Below, in pieces: positions 1-12,841 of a stretch of 64,000 nt of DNA. A program made the position numbers and the translations under genes. The DNA is from Hirsutella rhossiliensis (taxonomy: Eukaryota; Ascomycota; Sordariomycetes; Hypocreales; Ophiocordycipitaceae), in the NCBI RefSeq assembly GCF_020360975.1, contig NW_025408675.1:2604001-2668000 (forward strand). Direction: 5' to 3'. Within the stretch, counting starts at the first letter, position 1. Each line of letters begins with the position of its first letter. Under the pieces are notes generated by a model that worked only from the letters and a program-made list of their open reading frames with translations, had not been told where the DNA came from and did no database searches.

Positions 1-2044
1 ACTTACTTATAAATAAGGACCCTTTATTTAAGATAATACCTTTTAAAGGTCTATATATTAATTTAACTTAGTAATAGAATAATTCTACTAGCTTTAAAAC
101 TATTATTATCTTAGAAATAAGAAAGAAAAGGTAATACTTAGTATATTAGTCTACGATTACTAAGATTATATTAACGTCTTATTTACTATACTATACTTTA
201 AGTAGACCTATAATAAAGTCTATTAATAATTCTTCCTATAGTTAGATAAGATATAATAATAATTATATAATACTATAAGAGTAATACTTCTTAGATACTA
301 TACCTTAATATACTAAGTATAATTAGATATATTTATTTATATCTCTTATTATTTTATCTTAGTAAAAGTTCCTTATTAGTAGTTTACTAGTATATTAAGA
401 GCTAAAGTATCTTATTAATAGATCGTTATAAAAGAGCTATATTAGCTCTTACTATAAGGCTACCTTTAAAGGTACTATAATATAACCTTTTTATAGTAAT
501 AGTTTATTTAAGTATATTAATTAAAAACCCTTCCCTTTTAAAAAGTCTTTAGTTTCCTTTAGCTTACTTATTACTATATTAACTAACTAAGTATATTTTA
601 GTAACTCTAGTAGCGGTTCTAGAACTTCTACTATATAAACCTTTATATAGTAGGCCGCTTTTTTAGCGGTCTTCTTTAAAAGTAACTACTTATAACTAGC
701 TCTCTCTTTAGCTTAATTAGCTAATTATTTAGGTTTTACGCCTAAAATATTATAGTTTTACTATAAATAAGCTTATATATTTTCCTTATATAAAGGCACT
801 TTATTATACTTATATTAACTTAAGGTTAAGTATTTCTTTACCTATAAAAACGCTTTATTATTTCTCTATATAAATATAGTATTAATAGTAGCTAGCTTTA
901 CTTATAGCTTTAGTAATAGTTTTATAGATAAAGGCTTCTTACCTTTATATCTAAGCATTCTTAATAATACGTTTACTAGGTTTAATTTACTTATATAATA
1001 CTTAATCGTAAAGTTAAATAATACTAAATATATATACTATCTTACTTACCTTCTATTTAAAGAAGTTTAATATATAAACGTTTAAAGGTTATAGTAGTTT
1101 AATAATACCTTTACTTTATATACTACCCTATTAACCTAATATTACTAGTATTTAAATAACTTTATAATAGTAAATAATTCTTAGTTTAAAATACTATAAT
1201 TAAGTTTAGCTTTAATAAACTTCCTTAACTAAAATATAATTAAATAGTAACGCCCTTTATTATTAAGTTAAAAGATAATCCTTATTATTATAAATTATAA
1301 TATATTTATTTCGATATAAATATATCTTTTTAAATTATAATATCGAAAGAGTAAAGCTCTTTAAAAAGTATCTTTAAAAGCTTAAAACGCTACCCTTTTA
1401 ATAAGGTTTAGCTTTATACTTCCTAGCTTTTTTTTTTACTCCCCTTTAATAATATAGTTAAGGGCGCTATAACTCTTAAGTACCTATATATAAATTATTA
1501 GTAAAAATTATAGAACCTAAGGAAAACCTAAATATTATAAAAGGTTATAAGTTTAAACTATTAAGCTATTACCTTTACTTATTAAGGGTTTATTAATACC
1601 TTATTAATAGATAAAATAAACCTAAGGAACTTAACTAACTATTAATAAAAGATATACTTTAATAGTTTTATATAAAGCTTTATAGCCCTTAGCTTTTTTT
1701 TTTTACTTATCTTAAGTATTAAATATATTCTTTTCTTATCTTAAAGTATATAAAGATATTATTAAGGTAAACTATATAGATTATATTTATAAGCCCTTTA
1801 AGCGCTTAATAGATATAGCTTTAAAATATAGCTAGTATATTAGTAAGTTTAAAAGGTATTACTAGGTATTTAAAATATTTATAATACGTTTAAGAAGCAG
1901 TCTTTTATTTACCTCTTTCTTAAACTTAAATATATTAATATATATTCTATATATTAGTCCTAGAAAAATACTTAGCTCTTTAAGAGCGGTTAATAATCTA
2001 TAAAATAAGGGGTAAAAGGTATTAATTCTTTTATATAACTTAGT
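1..2044 (-). mobile_element. Ty3/gypsy relic F (RT, RNase H, integrase), RIPped
   Basis: Reverse-strand reading gives a degenerate gypsy pol with only TAA/TAG breaks. The reverse transcriptase catalytic box reads YLNNIF (from YLDDI-type, D to N) at about 1,749-1,769. RNase H-like sequence (AYFSRKFIKA-type) lies at about 1,030-1,260, and an integrase core box ending IDFIIGL at about 200-225. The order RT, RNase H, integrase running right to left fits Ty3/gypsy on the minus strand. The element runs off the left edge. On the right it is cut within the RT N-terminus by the 5' LTR of copia A. It is non-functional. Confidence 0.8.
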
Positions 2045-2910
2045 TATATCGCGAAGTATAGCTTAATTTTATAGTTCTTAAAGATATCCTATAATATAAG
2101 GGACCTAGAAAGCTAAAAAAAAATAGGTTTTAAAGAAGGAGCTAAAAGGAGGTATAAAGAGGAGGGTAAAGGTAAGAAGGGAAGTAAAAGTAGTAATAGC
2201 TTCCTATAAAGGTAGTAAGAGATAAGATAGAAATACTAATAACTATTATAAAAAAAGTAATAGCCGCTTATTAAATATAAGTAATAGCGTTAATTAATAT
2301 ATATAAAGTATATAATATACCCCCTTAAGGATACTAGGTTAATTCGTCCTAGGATACTTAGATATCCTAGACTATAAAGGGAATTTTTATATAAGTAGGC
2401 CCTATACTAATACTATATAATTACTTTAGTAGGACTTAAACCTCGGGCCTTTTAGGTAGTACGCGCTAGGCTAGCTAAAAGAAGTATATATATAGTTACT
2501 AAGAAGTTCCTAGAAAGGTAACCCCTTTACCTAAGCTTATAACTATTATAAAAAAGTAGTAGCCGCTTATTAAATATAAGCAATAGTATTAATTAATATA
2601 TATAAAGTATATAATAGTAATAGCTAGAAAGGAGGGGAAAAACTAGTAAAAAGCTTAGTAGTTAAAAGGATATTAATAGCTTCTTTAAGTAGGATCTTCT
2701 TTATTAATTAAAATACTAAATAAGTATAAAGAGGGGCGTTAAATAAAGGAAAGAAGGAGAATTAAGGTAATATAATAATTACTCCCCTACTATAATTACT
2801 ACCCCTATAAGAATTAAATATCTTTACCTTACTTAACCGACCCCTTACTTTTACTTTTACCTTTATATATTTTATATATACTTTTTATATCTCTTTTTAT
2901 AAGAGTTATA
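2045..2910 (+). repeat. 5' LTR of copia element A
   Basis: Homologous over its length to the 3' LTR at 49,742-50,228 and, inverted, to the LTRs of copia C (14.6-15.0 kb and 39.85-40.3 kb). It starts near TATATCGCGAAG and ends near AAGAGTTATA. It is longer than the other copies because a 376-bp element is inserted at about 2,241-2,616. It is heavily RIPped compared with the 3' LTR. Confidence 0.8.
2241..2616. mobile_element. TRIM-like mini-element with ~76-bp terminal direct repeats
   Basis: Two near-identical direct repeats (2,241-2,317 and 2,541-2,616; both begin AACTATTATAAAAAA and end AAAGTATATAATA) bracket about 220 bp with no coding frame. The unit interrupts the LTR of copia A: the 3' LTR of A reads straight through the same place (about 49,935-49,950). 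A TAAT flank is present on both sides, a possible 4-5-bp TSD blurred by RIP. Size and layout fit a terminal-repeat retrotransposon in miniature. Primer-binding and polypurine sites were not recognised. Confidence 0.55.
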
Positions 2911-4396
2911 AGCCTAGGAGGAATAGTATTTTTATACCTTCTAGCTACTATAAAAGGCACCTTTCTTATATCTCTTATAGCTCCCTTTTACTATTTTTAC
3001 TAAAAAGGCTAATTTTTAATTAACTTTTCTACCCTCTCTTTTATAACGATATTAAAAAACAACTCCTTTACCGCCCCTATAGTCTATAAGATAATTCTTA
3101 TAAAGCCTTAAGATTAAGATAAGTAGGTAAAGGAGCTATAGGCTTATATAAATAGAACTATCTATAATTTAGTCTTCTTTAATAAGTAGGACCCTTTTAA
3201 GCCCCCTCTTTAACCTAGAGTAATAGAATTTATAGAGGGAGCTTCCCTTTTCTCTAAGCTAACCTTTATATAGTAAAGAGTTTTTTCTATTACCTTAGGT
3301 AACTATAAGAGTTATTATAAGGAATACCTTTATAAGATAAAGCTACTAACTATTATATATATAGCGATAACGGAATCCGTTAGTACTATAAAGCTAATCT
3401 TTTTTTAAGAAAAAGAGACCCTTAAGTAGTAGCTTTTAAAGCTCGAGACCTTAATAGCTCCCTTAAAGGGATATATAAGTAACTATATTAAGAAGACCTA
3501 TATAGCCTACCTAAGAGCCCTTTTTACTAGGAACTTACTAGCTTCTTTATAGCTAGCTAAGTAAGAAGAAATCCTTAAGAAAGCTAACTAATACTTCTTA
3601 ATAAAAGCTCTTTCTAGCTAGTAGCTATAGGATATATCTCTACTAATAAAGCTTATTAGTAACGGTTACTTAACTATCTTTTAAGAAGCTAGCTAAGAAC
3701 TAAATAAAGAAGCTATTAAAGTATAGTAATAAGTAGTCTTATTCTTTTATAGCTAGTACTTAACTTGGACGGTTCGACCTATAGCCTTAGTTACTATACC
3801 CCCTACTACTACTACTATAGCTACTGCCCCTTTAGCTCCTCCTCCCTTAAGAGCCTTAATACTATCTTTAATAGCTACCTTAGTCTTAGCCCTAGCTCCG
3901 CCTCTTACTCTAGGCCTAGCCCCGGTCCCGATAGTTAGACCGGCCCGACTAGTCCCTTAATAGACTATTTAGTCCGTTAGTCGAAAAATTAAGAAACTAG
4001 TTAAAATCGAACCTTTTTATTAAAATTAGTAATAAGGGGTAAAAAAGGGGGGTTTTTAAGTAAACCTTTTAAATTAAGATAAGGATTCCTTAAAGAGATA
4101 AAAAACTAAACGAAATAGCTACTTAGCCTATAAATCCCTAGGCTATTAATTATTATAATACTAGTAGGTCTTCGAGGAAAACTAACTTAAAGGATTTAAC
4201 CCTTTAAAGAAGCTATAAAAAACGATATAATAGTCTCTTAAGGAGGACCCCTTATTATAGAAGAAGATAGATAAGATTTAGGTTACTAAGAAATAGTAAC
4301 TAATACCGCTACCCTTATTTAAGCTATAAATTTAAGGAAAAATCGTTAGTATAGTAAATCTAGTATTTATCTTCCTTATAAATTAGTAAGACTACT
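2911..4396 (+). mobile_element. Copia A internal region, 5' part (gag)
   Basis: Follows the 5' LTR directly. It is present in inverted form in copia C (39,225-39,848 continuing at 29,551-28,690). The forward reading is gag-like with RIP-type stops; no intact domain remains. The region stops at gypsy D, and the sequence beyond D (from 45,876) continues the same element. Copia C carries this junction uninterrupted near 28,690-28,720. Confidence 0.75.
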
Positions 4397-5102
4397 TATT
4401 ATAGGACACCCTATAGTCGATAATCTAGGTACCTATAATAATATTAGCCTCCCTTAAGGAAGTTACCCTTAACTCCTTAAGGCTCCTTATAGAAGAAGGA
4501 ACTTAGAAGCTACTAAGTAAACTCTAAGAAATTACCTAGAAATCCTAGAAATAATAACTAAGCGGATTATATAGACATTTTATAGAGATTTCCCTTAAGG
4601 ATATATTATATAGGGAATATACTATGATTTCCTAAGTAATAATAGCTCCTTAAGGATTATATTAATATTTCCCTAAGAAGTTACTATAAGAATATAGTAG
4701 GGAAATTATAAAGAAATACCAATGCTTACTTAAGGAAAATACTAGGAAATACCGCTAATACGCTATACTACTATTATATAATTATAAGGTTAAGATATTA
4801 CTTAGTTAAAGCCTTAAGTAAGGTCTTACGCTTACTATAGTATATATAAAAGATAGAGAACCTATTAGATCTTAGGCGGGTAAAGAAAAATATAAATAGT
4901 TATTACTACTCTTACTTTAACTTATAAGACTAGTAGCTAGTCTATATTTAACGCGCGTAATAATATATAGTAGCTAGTTTATATAATACGTTTAATTATA
5001 TATAGTAGCTAGTCTATTTAATTACTTATTAAACCTATACTAGATCTAAGTAAATAGTAAGGTTAAGGTACTAGCCTTATACTAAGGGACTAGTATATAA
5101 TA
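4397..5102 (+). repeat. 5' LTR of gypsy element D (706 bp)
   Basis: Direct repeat of 45,170-45,875, the same length, differing mainly by C/T and G/A transitions. It begins TATTATAGGACACC and ends CTAGTATATAATA (TG...CA expected before RIP). The flank CTACT before it matches CTACC after the 3' LTR, giving a 5-bp TSD with one transition. Confidence 0.85.
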
Positions 5103-6577
5103 AATAGTAGTAATTCTTATTCTCTTAACTATCTATTATCCTAAGGTCTATATTTAATAGAACGGAAGATAAAAAATAAAGAAAGAGATAAGTTAACCTT
5201 AACCTATAAACCTAGATATCTTCTTAAGAAAAAAGCTCTTACTTATATACTAATAAATACTAGCTTCTTAATTGCTTTTTATAGAAGAAATACTTAGGGA
5301 ACTTTAAATAAAAGTAAAACTTCGATATATTAAAGCTTAAGTAATATAGAGCTTCTATTAGCGGATAGAAAGATATATATTCCTAGGATATTTCCTATTA
5401 AGTTCTTATAGAAATAAAAGTTAGCTAGATCGCCTACCTTAGCGGTAGGAACGATACTTAGAGGAATTAAGAGTAGAACTTCTACGATATAACTTACTAG
5501 CTTACTTAGCCGATCGTTAAGGCCTATAGAAACGAATTAATAACCTAGAATACGTTCTAGTAATAAGGTAATATTAGCTATAAATAATAGAGCTATATAG
5601 AAATCGGTATAGTATAGCTTCCCCCGCCCTACCTTAACTACCTTTATTAAAAGGATAAAGCCTTAGAAGTTCGCTAAACTATAATAACTAAAATAAGAAA
5701 GAACCTTTAAATAATACTACCCTTAGTAATATATTTACGATAATAACCTTAGCGAACTAGCTAGTAAGCTTAATTATAAAAGAAGCTCTTATAAGACTAC
5801 TAGTAAAAGCTATAATAAGAGAAACTAAGGATAATACTATTATAAACCTTTATTAAGTACCTTTAGTATATATTAAACTAAAAGATATAGGGAAGTTTAA
5901 CCTTACTAGCCCCTTTAATATAATATTTAATATTCTTAAAGAAACTAAGAAAATAATTATATATAGAAGCATCGATCGATTTATTAATTCCTAAAGTAGG
6001 TAGCTATTTATAGACCGAAATACGCTAATAAACTAGCGATATTAATCCCTAGCTTACTCCGTAGAACTACTATTAAATAGTATTTTAATAAACTTAGCGA
6101 ATCTAACTAAGCTATACTTTATATCTTAGACTAAGGATATACCGCCTAGTATACTAAACTATAAAAACGCTTTACTATCTAGCTAAAAGTAGTATTAAGA
6201 TCTTTATAAATAGAACGATTTACTACCTTAGATATTATAAATAAAGCTAACTTTTATAAATAAATATTAAAGCTCTATTAAAAAGTAAAAGTAGCGCTAT
6301 ACTTAAAAGAGTACCTTACTATACTAGTTTATTAACGACTAGATATATTACTATAAGAATTATTTCGCTAACTTATTAGTTTATAATTATTTAATACCTA
6401 GATTAATAACTATAAGTAACTTATCTTATAGTTAGAAACTAAGCTAATAGTTAGGTTATAGGGAAAGATAAGTAATATAGTAAAAGGACGCGTATAAGGC
6501 GGATTATATAAAACTAAAAATAAGACTATAGTAAACTCTACCTTATCTATAGCTAAACTAACTAGTTAGAAACCCTA
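5103..6577 (+). mobile_element. Gypsy D internal region, gag part
   Basis: Lies between the 5' LTR of D and the inserted gypsy G. The forward reading looks like a degenerate gag frame with stops at expected CAA/CAG/TGG positions. No zinc knuckle was identified with confidence. The element resumes after G at 12,842 with protease and RT sequence on the same strand. Assignment to gag rests on position. Confidence 0.6.
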
Positions 6578-7047
6578 TATAACGACCGGTATTATTCTTA
6601 AGGGATAAACCTATTAAGGGGTTTATATTAATAGATATAATAAGGCGTAGTCTAAGTAATAATATATATATTACGTTAGTAATAAGTTAGAGGTTATAAA
6701 CTATAGACTATAACTAGGTAATTAGAATTAAAGATAGAATTATAATAAATATCTATATTAAAAGCTAGAGAGCTATCTATCTAAAGGAGTAAAAGTAAGT
6801 AGCTATATATACTTATAAAGACTATCCTTAGATTACGGTCCTAGCTATAATCCCCTTTATAGCTTACTATAGCTTACTTATAAGCTATACTCCTAAGTAG
6901 TAATCTATCTATATAAGGCTTACTTAGCTTATATATATTCTAGGTAAGCTAAGCCTAAGTAACTTCTTATCCTAACTATTATTCTAAGCTGCTTTATTAT
7001 ATAAATATAGCTAGCTCTTTTATAGCCCGCTAACTATAGTCGTAATA
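6578..7047 (-). repeat. Left LTR of gypsy G (3' LTR, 470 bp)
   Basis: Direct repeat of 12,372-12,841. It begins TATAACGACCGG and ends TCGTAATA. Homologous in reverse to the 450-bp LTRs of H. Confidence 0.85.
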
Positions 7048-9162
7048 TAATATCTCCCTTTCTTTTAGTCTTATCTATAAGACCTATTACTACCTTAGCC
7101 GCTATATATAAATATACCCTTATCGCGCGTATATATATTCCCTATTTCGTCCTTTTTATCCTTTAGGATATACTACTAATAGTATATTTAATCGCGTATT
7201 AAAGGATCGTTCTTATAAGACCCTTAAGTATATTTATTTAGCTAAGTCTATTAATTATCTTAGTTTCGACGTTATACTATATTCTTTTTATTTATTACGT
7301 GGCTTTTACTATAAAATACTAAAGAAATCTTCTAAGTATACTAAATATATATAGCGGGGTCGTTCCTATAATATATCGGGCGTAGCGATTAGCTCTTATA
7401 AATAGCTTTATTATCCTACTTATTATTTATAGCTAACGTATTTCTTAGTATCCTAAATAAATCTAGAGTCCGATCGATTAAATAAAAAAAAGAAATTACT
7501 AAGGAGCGAATATTAAAAGTTTAAGCCGACCTAAATAAAGCCTTAGCTCGTTTAGCGCGGCTTCGCTATTAAAAGTGCTAGCTAAAGATAAAGGGTACTA
7601 AGATAGTCTATTAAGGCCTTTATTCCTTAGATAACCTTAACGAGGCTAAGCGCTAAGAATCTAAAGCGGTAGTCGATATTTAGTCTATAAGTAGATTTAA
7701 TATAATTAATTAAAATGCTATTAGTTTATTAGGCGATTTTATAATACCTAAGGTAGATTTTATTAGTAGAACTATTAAAGTAAAGAACTATAGTAAGTTA
7801 AGTACTTAAGTAGTTCCTAGGTATTTTCTTTTAGTTTATATCCCTTCTACTTAATAAGGTATTCTTATTACTAACCTTATTTTCTTATATTTAGTATTTA
7901 TTTTACTTTATATTCTTAATTATCGTTAACTTTAATTTTTTCTTATAGTTTAGCGTTTTATAGTACTAGTTCTAATAATAAGATATAAAATATTAAGTAT
8001 ATCTATATTATCGTTAGTAGTAAAAGTTTATAGTTAACTTATAGCCTTTATATATATTACTAATAATCTTTTAGTATACTATTATATCGTTTATATTATA
8101 CTTATACTTTTTTATATTTATAAACTCTATAGTTTAAGTATATATATTTATTATAATCTTCTTTATTATATTTAATTCATTATATAAGTCTTTAAAAGAT
8201 TAATAGTTTAAATGCCTTAAAGTAAGTAGTATTATACTATTCCTTTATTTTAGCGTATTTATAGATTTTATATATCTTTAAAAGATATCTTATTAATAAA
8301 CTATAATTATCGCGGTATTTAAGTAGCGTGCTATAATTAGGTTTTAATAATATAACTTAGTTATTTAAGTAGCGTTAATCGATTTTCTAGTAGTTTAGTT
8401 TTATACTTAGGTAGGGTTTTAAAAGTACTTATCCTTTAAACTTAACTAAGAAAGCGTTATATTATACTTTTATCTAAAAGTATATTATATAATCTAGGTA
8501 AATATATAATATCTATAAAATATACTTATAATACTTATAAGTAAGTAGTATTTATAGATTATCTTTAAAGTCTCTTTATAGTTACTATTCTTATTATAGA
8601 GCTATAAAAGTATTAACTATAGTAATAGCTATAATATAGTCTTTTTTATATAGTACCGGTTAATATTAAATTAGTATAGCTTATTAGTTTTCTATAAGAA
8701 TTTAAGATATTTATTAGGTTTTAATTTTAAGTATTTCTTTAAATTCTTTAATATATAAAGCGTATTCTTTAATTATAGTATTTTCCTTAGTAGTAAGGGT
8801 AGTAATATAAGTTCGTTCTTATCTTTTATTTTTCTAAGTATTTCTTATTCTTTAAAGCTTATATTATTAATACTTTATTATTCCTCTTTAAGTTACTATC
8901 TAAGTTTTATAAGTATAAGGGCTATATTTATATCTTCTTTATTATATTATTTATAGACTACCTATTATTATTATCGATTTTTATTTTATATATCTTCCTA
9001 GAATTATTTACTATTCTTCTTAATTTAATCTTAAGAGACTCTTTAAGATAGGGGTATTTTAGTTCTATAAATTTAACTTATTTCTATATTTTAGGATCCC
9101 TTTATTATATTATTATAAGGGTCTTCTTTAATAGCTTTAGGAACTATCTAGTACTATTCTTA

Positions 9163-11260
9163 AGTACGGAGACTACTACTATTATAAGAAGCCTAATAAC
9201 GACCGGCTAGGCCCGACCCCGAACCCGAACCGGAGCTAGTTTAGATAGCTAGCTTACGAGATAGAGTAACGACCGGGGTCTATACTAAGGTAGGACCTAT
9301 ACCGGCGGCGGCGCGGAGGCGTTCGCTACGGCCTATACTATAACTATAGATCTAATCGAGGTTAAGACTAGCGACGATCTTAGCTAAGACCGAACCGCGA
9401 TAGCTATAAAGACGCTATTAAACGAAGTCGGGAGCGTTAGTAGGGTTAGTAGGCGACGTAAGATAGGGGCGCTTTAGGGCGGGCTTAGCGCTAAGAGAAC
9501 TACCGGGCTAAGACTTAGCGTCGGAGCCGAGGGGGGGCGACGCGGTAGTCTCCCGCGTTAGCTTTAAGATAACCGCGGGTATAGTAATAGTAGCGGACTC
9601 CTTAGCCTTAGCCTTAGATAGACCCTTAGATATAATAGCCGCCTTACCCTTACCTTTCCCCTTACCCTTCCTTTTATTAAAAGGGGCTAAGGCTAGATTA
9701 GGCCTAGTAAGGTTAAAACCGCTACCCTTATTATTATAGTTATTACCGGCGATAGGATAGAAATAGTTAGCGAGATCGTTAACCGCTATAAGAGTCGTTT
9801 AAGTAACTAAGAGTAACTTAGGCCTAACTTAAGCTAGGGTTTTAATAGTATCGCTAAACTCTCTTAGGTACTTCTCTAAGGACTTATATATATAGCGGGT
9901 ATTATCTATAAAATAGGTAAAAGCTAAGGCGAGTATCTCGATATTTTTAGCGATTATAGCTAGACTAAGGGCGGACTTACTTAACGCGCCCTTACCCTTA
10001 GTAGTAAGGGCCTTCTAACTAACGTATATATAAGTTTCTAGAGTAGTATAGTAAAGGCGCTCCTATACTAAGCTTTTTATAAGGGAGGGGCTATCGACCT
10101 TAGACTATACTTAGTAGAGGGCATAAGCGGCCTCCTTACCTTTAAAGGTAATTTAAAACTTAGATTAGTACTAAACTTAGACTATACTATAGCGGGGCGG
10201 GGTTACTTACTTAGTAATAAGACTAGTTAGAGTTAGCGGAAGTAATATATACTTTAGCTTTTATAGCTAGTAAAGTTAGCGAAAAGTATTAAAAGTAAGA
10301 CCGACCTAAGATAAGACTAAGACTAATACTTATAGGACTAGTTTTAATAGCCGGCGAAGGACTTATAGGTAAGCTTACTAGTAAGGCGCTTAATATACGT
10401 AAAATAGGGGATAGAGCGTTCCGATCCCGCTATATTAGCGACTTTCTTATAGGGAGGGGGCTTTAAAGGAGGCGAGCTACTACTACCTAAGTTAGCTTCT
10501 TAGTTAGATATAGCGATATAACGGCGAATAAACTAAATATAGTATAAGGGAGAACTAAGGATATAGAAACGATATAGGTAAGGAGCTAGGGCCTATATAA
10601 GCGAGGATAAATAAAGAGGTAAGAGGAGATAGGAATAAAACTATAGGAGGAGGGTAGGTATATATATACGCGAGCTAGGCGCGCGTAATTAGTAACTACG
10701 CGATAGACGGTAAATATAGGCTATCGCGCCCTTAATTAAGAAGTCGAGTAGCTAGATAGGAACCGATTTTCGATTAGTAGAGCTAGCCGACTAAATTTCG
10801 ATTAGCCGGCCCTACCTAGGAGCGACCTATACTAGCGCCTAGCCCGGTAACCGGATATTACCTACCCTACTAACTAATAGACTAATAGGCCGACGCGGCC
10901 GCTACCGCGGCTATATAGTAGTAGCGCGGGAGCTATAGAGAATAGAGGCGCCTATAAGCTAAGCCTTTTAAAGAGAGACTACTGCCTATAACCCTAGGCC
11001 CGGGCTAGTAAGCCCGGGCCGCGGCCGCTTAGGATAGTAGCGGCTATAGCCTAAGAGGGCCTACGCTAAAAAGTAAATATATAGGAGAAGCCTATAGTAG
11101 CTAGCGTAAATTTCCTATATACTATAACTATAACCTTATTTAAGGCGGACCTATATTAAAAGAAGGGAGGGTTTTCCTTTAAGTACTTTAGTTTTTCCCT
11201 CCTATTTAATATCGAAGTTCTAGATACCTTTAGCTAGGTCCCTAGCGTAATTTTAATAAA
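9163..11260 (-). mobile_element. 2.1-kb GC-rich insert in gypsy G with 13-bp TSD (class unclear)
   Basis: Flanked by the 13-bp repeat AGTACTATTCTTA (9,150-9,162 and 11,261-11,273). Gypsy H has no insert at the matching place (about 32,440-32,480), so this is a clean filled/empty pair. CpG and GC content are high but CA/TG are absent, so it was RIPped too. The minus strand has a long frame broken mainly by RIP-type stops, with a Lys/Gly-rich tract (GKGKGKGKAA-like, near 9,640-9,680) and Ser/Ala/Pro-rich ends, as in a gag or LINE ORF1 protein. No RT was seen. A long TSD argues for a non-LTR retroelement; a non-autonomous copy is likely. Confidence 0.5.
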
Positions 11261-12371
11261 AGTACTATTCTTATCGCTTAAATATACTATATATTTATTA
11301 TCGTAGTATATAGTTTAACTAAGGAGTTTATACTTTAGTTCCTATTTATTAATAGCGTTTAAGTATTTCTTACCTTTTAAGGCTAGTACTTAATAGGTTT
11401 TCTTCTCCTTATAAGGTTATTTATATTCTTTAAAGTAATATCTAAGTTTCCTATAGTTAAAATACTTTCTTTTACTTTTCTATATTATATTTAAATCTAT
11501 CTTACTTAAGTTAGTTATATAAGTATAAGTAATAGGAGTTTCGCGCTTTTTTTTATAGTTAGTATATTAGTTAAAGTTATTCTTATAAGAAGGGTTTTAG
11601 TTTCTTCTTCTTTATTTCTTTTCTTAGCGTTATATATACTATTTATTATCGATTTATACTACTATAGTAATATAGTTTAAGAGGCTATTAAGTCGATCTT
11701 TTTTATAGAGTTCGTTCTTAACTTCTTCTTTAAGTCTATTATAGAAACGTAATATAAGAGGTTTATTATCTTATTTAAGTTTTAAGGTAACTTAACGGAA
11801 TTTAGTAGTATAGTTTAATACTAAGGTCTTTTATTAAAGTTCTTAAAGTTTCTATTTAGCTTCTTATTCTTTATTAGTTATTTTAAATACCTTAGTAATA
11901 GCTTCTTTAAATCCTTAGAAACTAATAAAGACTTTATCTATTTCGCTATTTCGTTATACTAGTTAGTTATTAAGATAGTCCCTTATAATAGGTCTAAACT
12001 AAGTAAATACCGTTTTAAATAAATAATTTCCTATATAAAGTACCTTTTTAACTAAGTTTAAAAGTTTTATTAAGTAAAACTAATAATAAGCCTTAAGTTA
12101 AGTAAGAAAGTCTTAAAGAGTATTATAAGTACTATTAAATAGTCCTAGCTACTTTAGTTTAACTACTTTTTTAAGATCCTTAACTTATCCGTTACCTCCT
12201 CTATTCTTAAGTAACTATACCTCTTATCGAAGGGTAATAATCTTATATATTATATCTTAAGGCGATATAATAGCTCTAGAGTTAGTTAATCTAGTTTACT
12301 ATATAGGTATATTAATAGTTACGATATTACTTAAAATAACGTAGTATTATATTAAATAAGAGCTTTTAAAC

Positions 12372-12841
12372 TATAATAACTAGTATTATTCCTAAGGAAT
12401 AAACCTATTAAGGGGTTTATATTAATATATATAATAGGGCGTAGTCTAAGTAATAATATATATATTACGTTAGTAATAAGTTAAAGGTTATAGACTATAG
12501 ACTATAATTAAGTAATTAAAATTAAAGATAGAATTATAATAAAGATCTATATTAAAAGCTAGAGAGCTATCTATTTTATAGAGTAAAAGTAAGTAGCTAT
12601 ATATACCTATAGAGACTATCCTTAGATTATAGTCCTAGCTTTAATCCCCTTTATAGCTTACTATAGCTTACTAGTAAGCTATACTCCTAAGTAGTAATCT
12701 ATTTATATAAAGCTTACTTAGCTTATATATATTCTAGGTAAGCTAAGCCTAAGTAACCTCTTATCCTAACTATTATTCCGAGCTATCTTATTATATAAAT
12801 ATAGCTAGCTCTCTTATAGCCCGCTAACTATAATCGTAATA
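12372..12841 (-). repeat. Right LTR of gypsy G (5' LTR, 470 bp)
   Basis: Partner of 6,578-7,047, followed directly by the CCCTA TSD. Confidence 0.85.

Larger units (their letters stand above)
6578..12841 (-). mobile_element. Gypsy G, deletion derivative of the H family, inserted in D
   Basis: Bounded by 470-bp LTRs in direct orientation and by the 5-bp TSD CCCTA (6,573-6,577 and 12,842-12,846). Its LTRs are the reverse complement of those of gypsy H, and the gag side and 3' end match H in reverse. Compared with H, about 3.7 kb is missing: sequence matching H near 37,250 joins sequence matching H near 33,580 at about 8,035-8,045. This removes protease, RT, RNase H and integrase. A 2.1-kb foreign insert sits at 9,163-11,260. 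It is a non-autonomous derivative. Confidence 0.8.

Noticed and set aside
9163..11260. GC-rich segment as a surviving host gene or CpG island
   Set aside because: It has no CA/TG, is full of RIP-type stops, and is flanked by a TSD inside a gypsy element.
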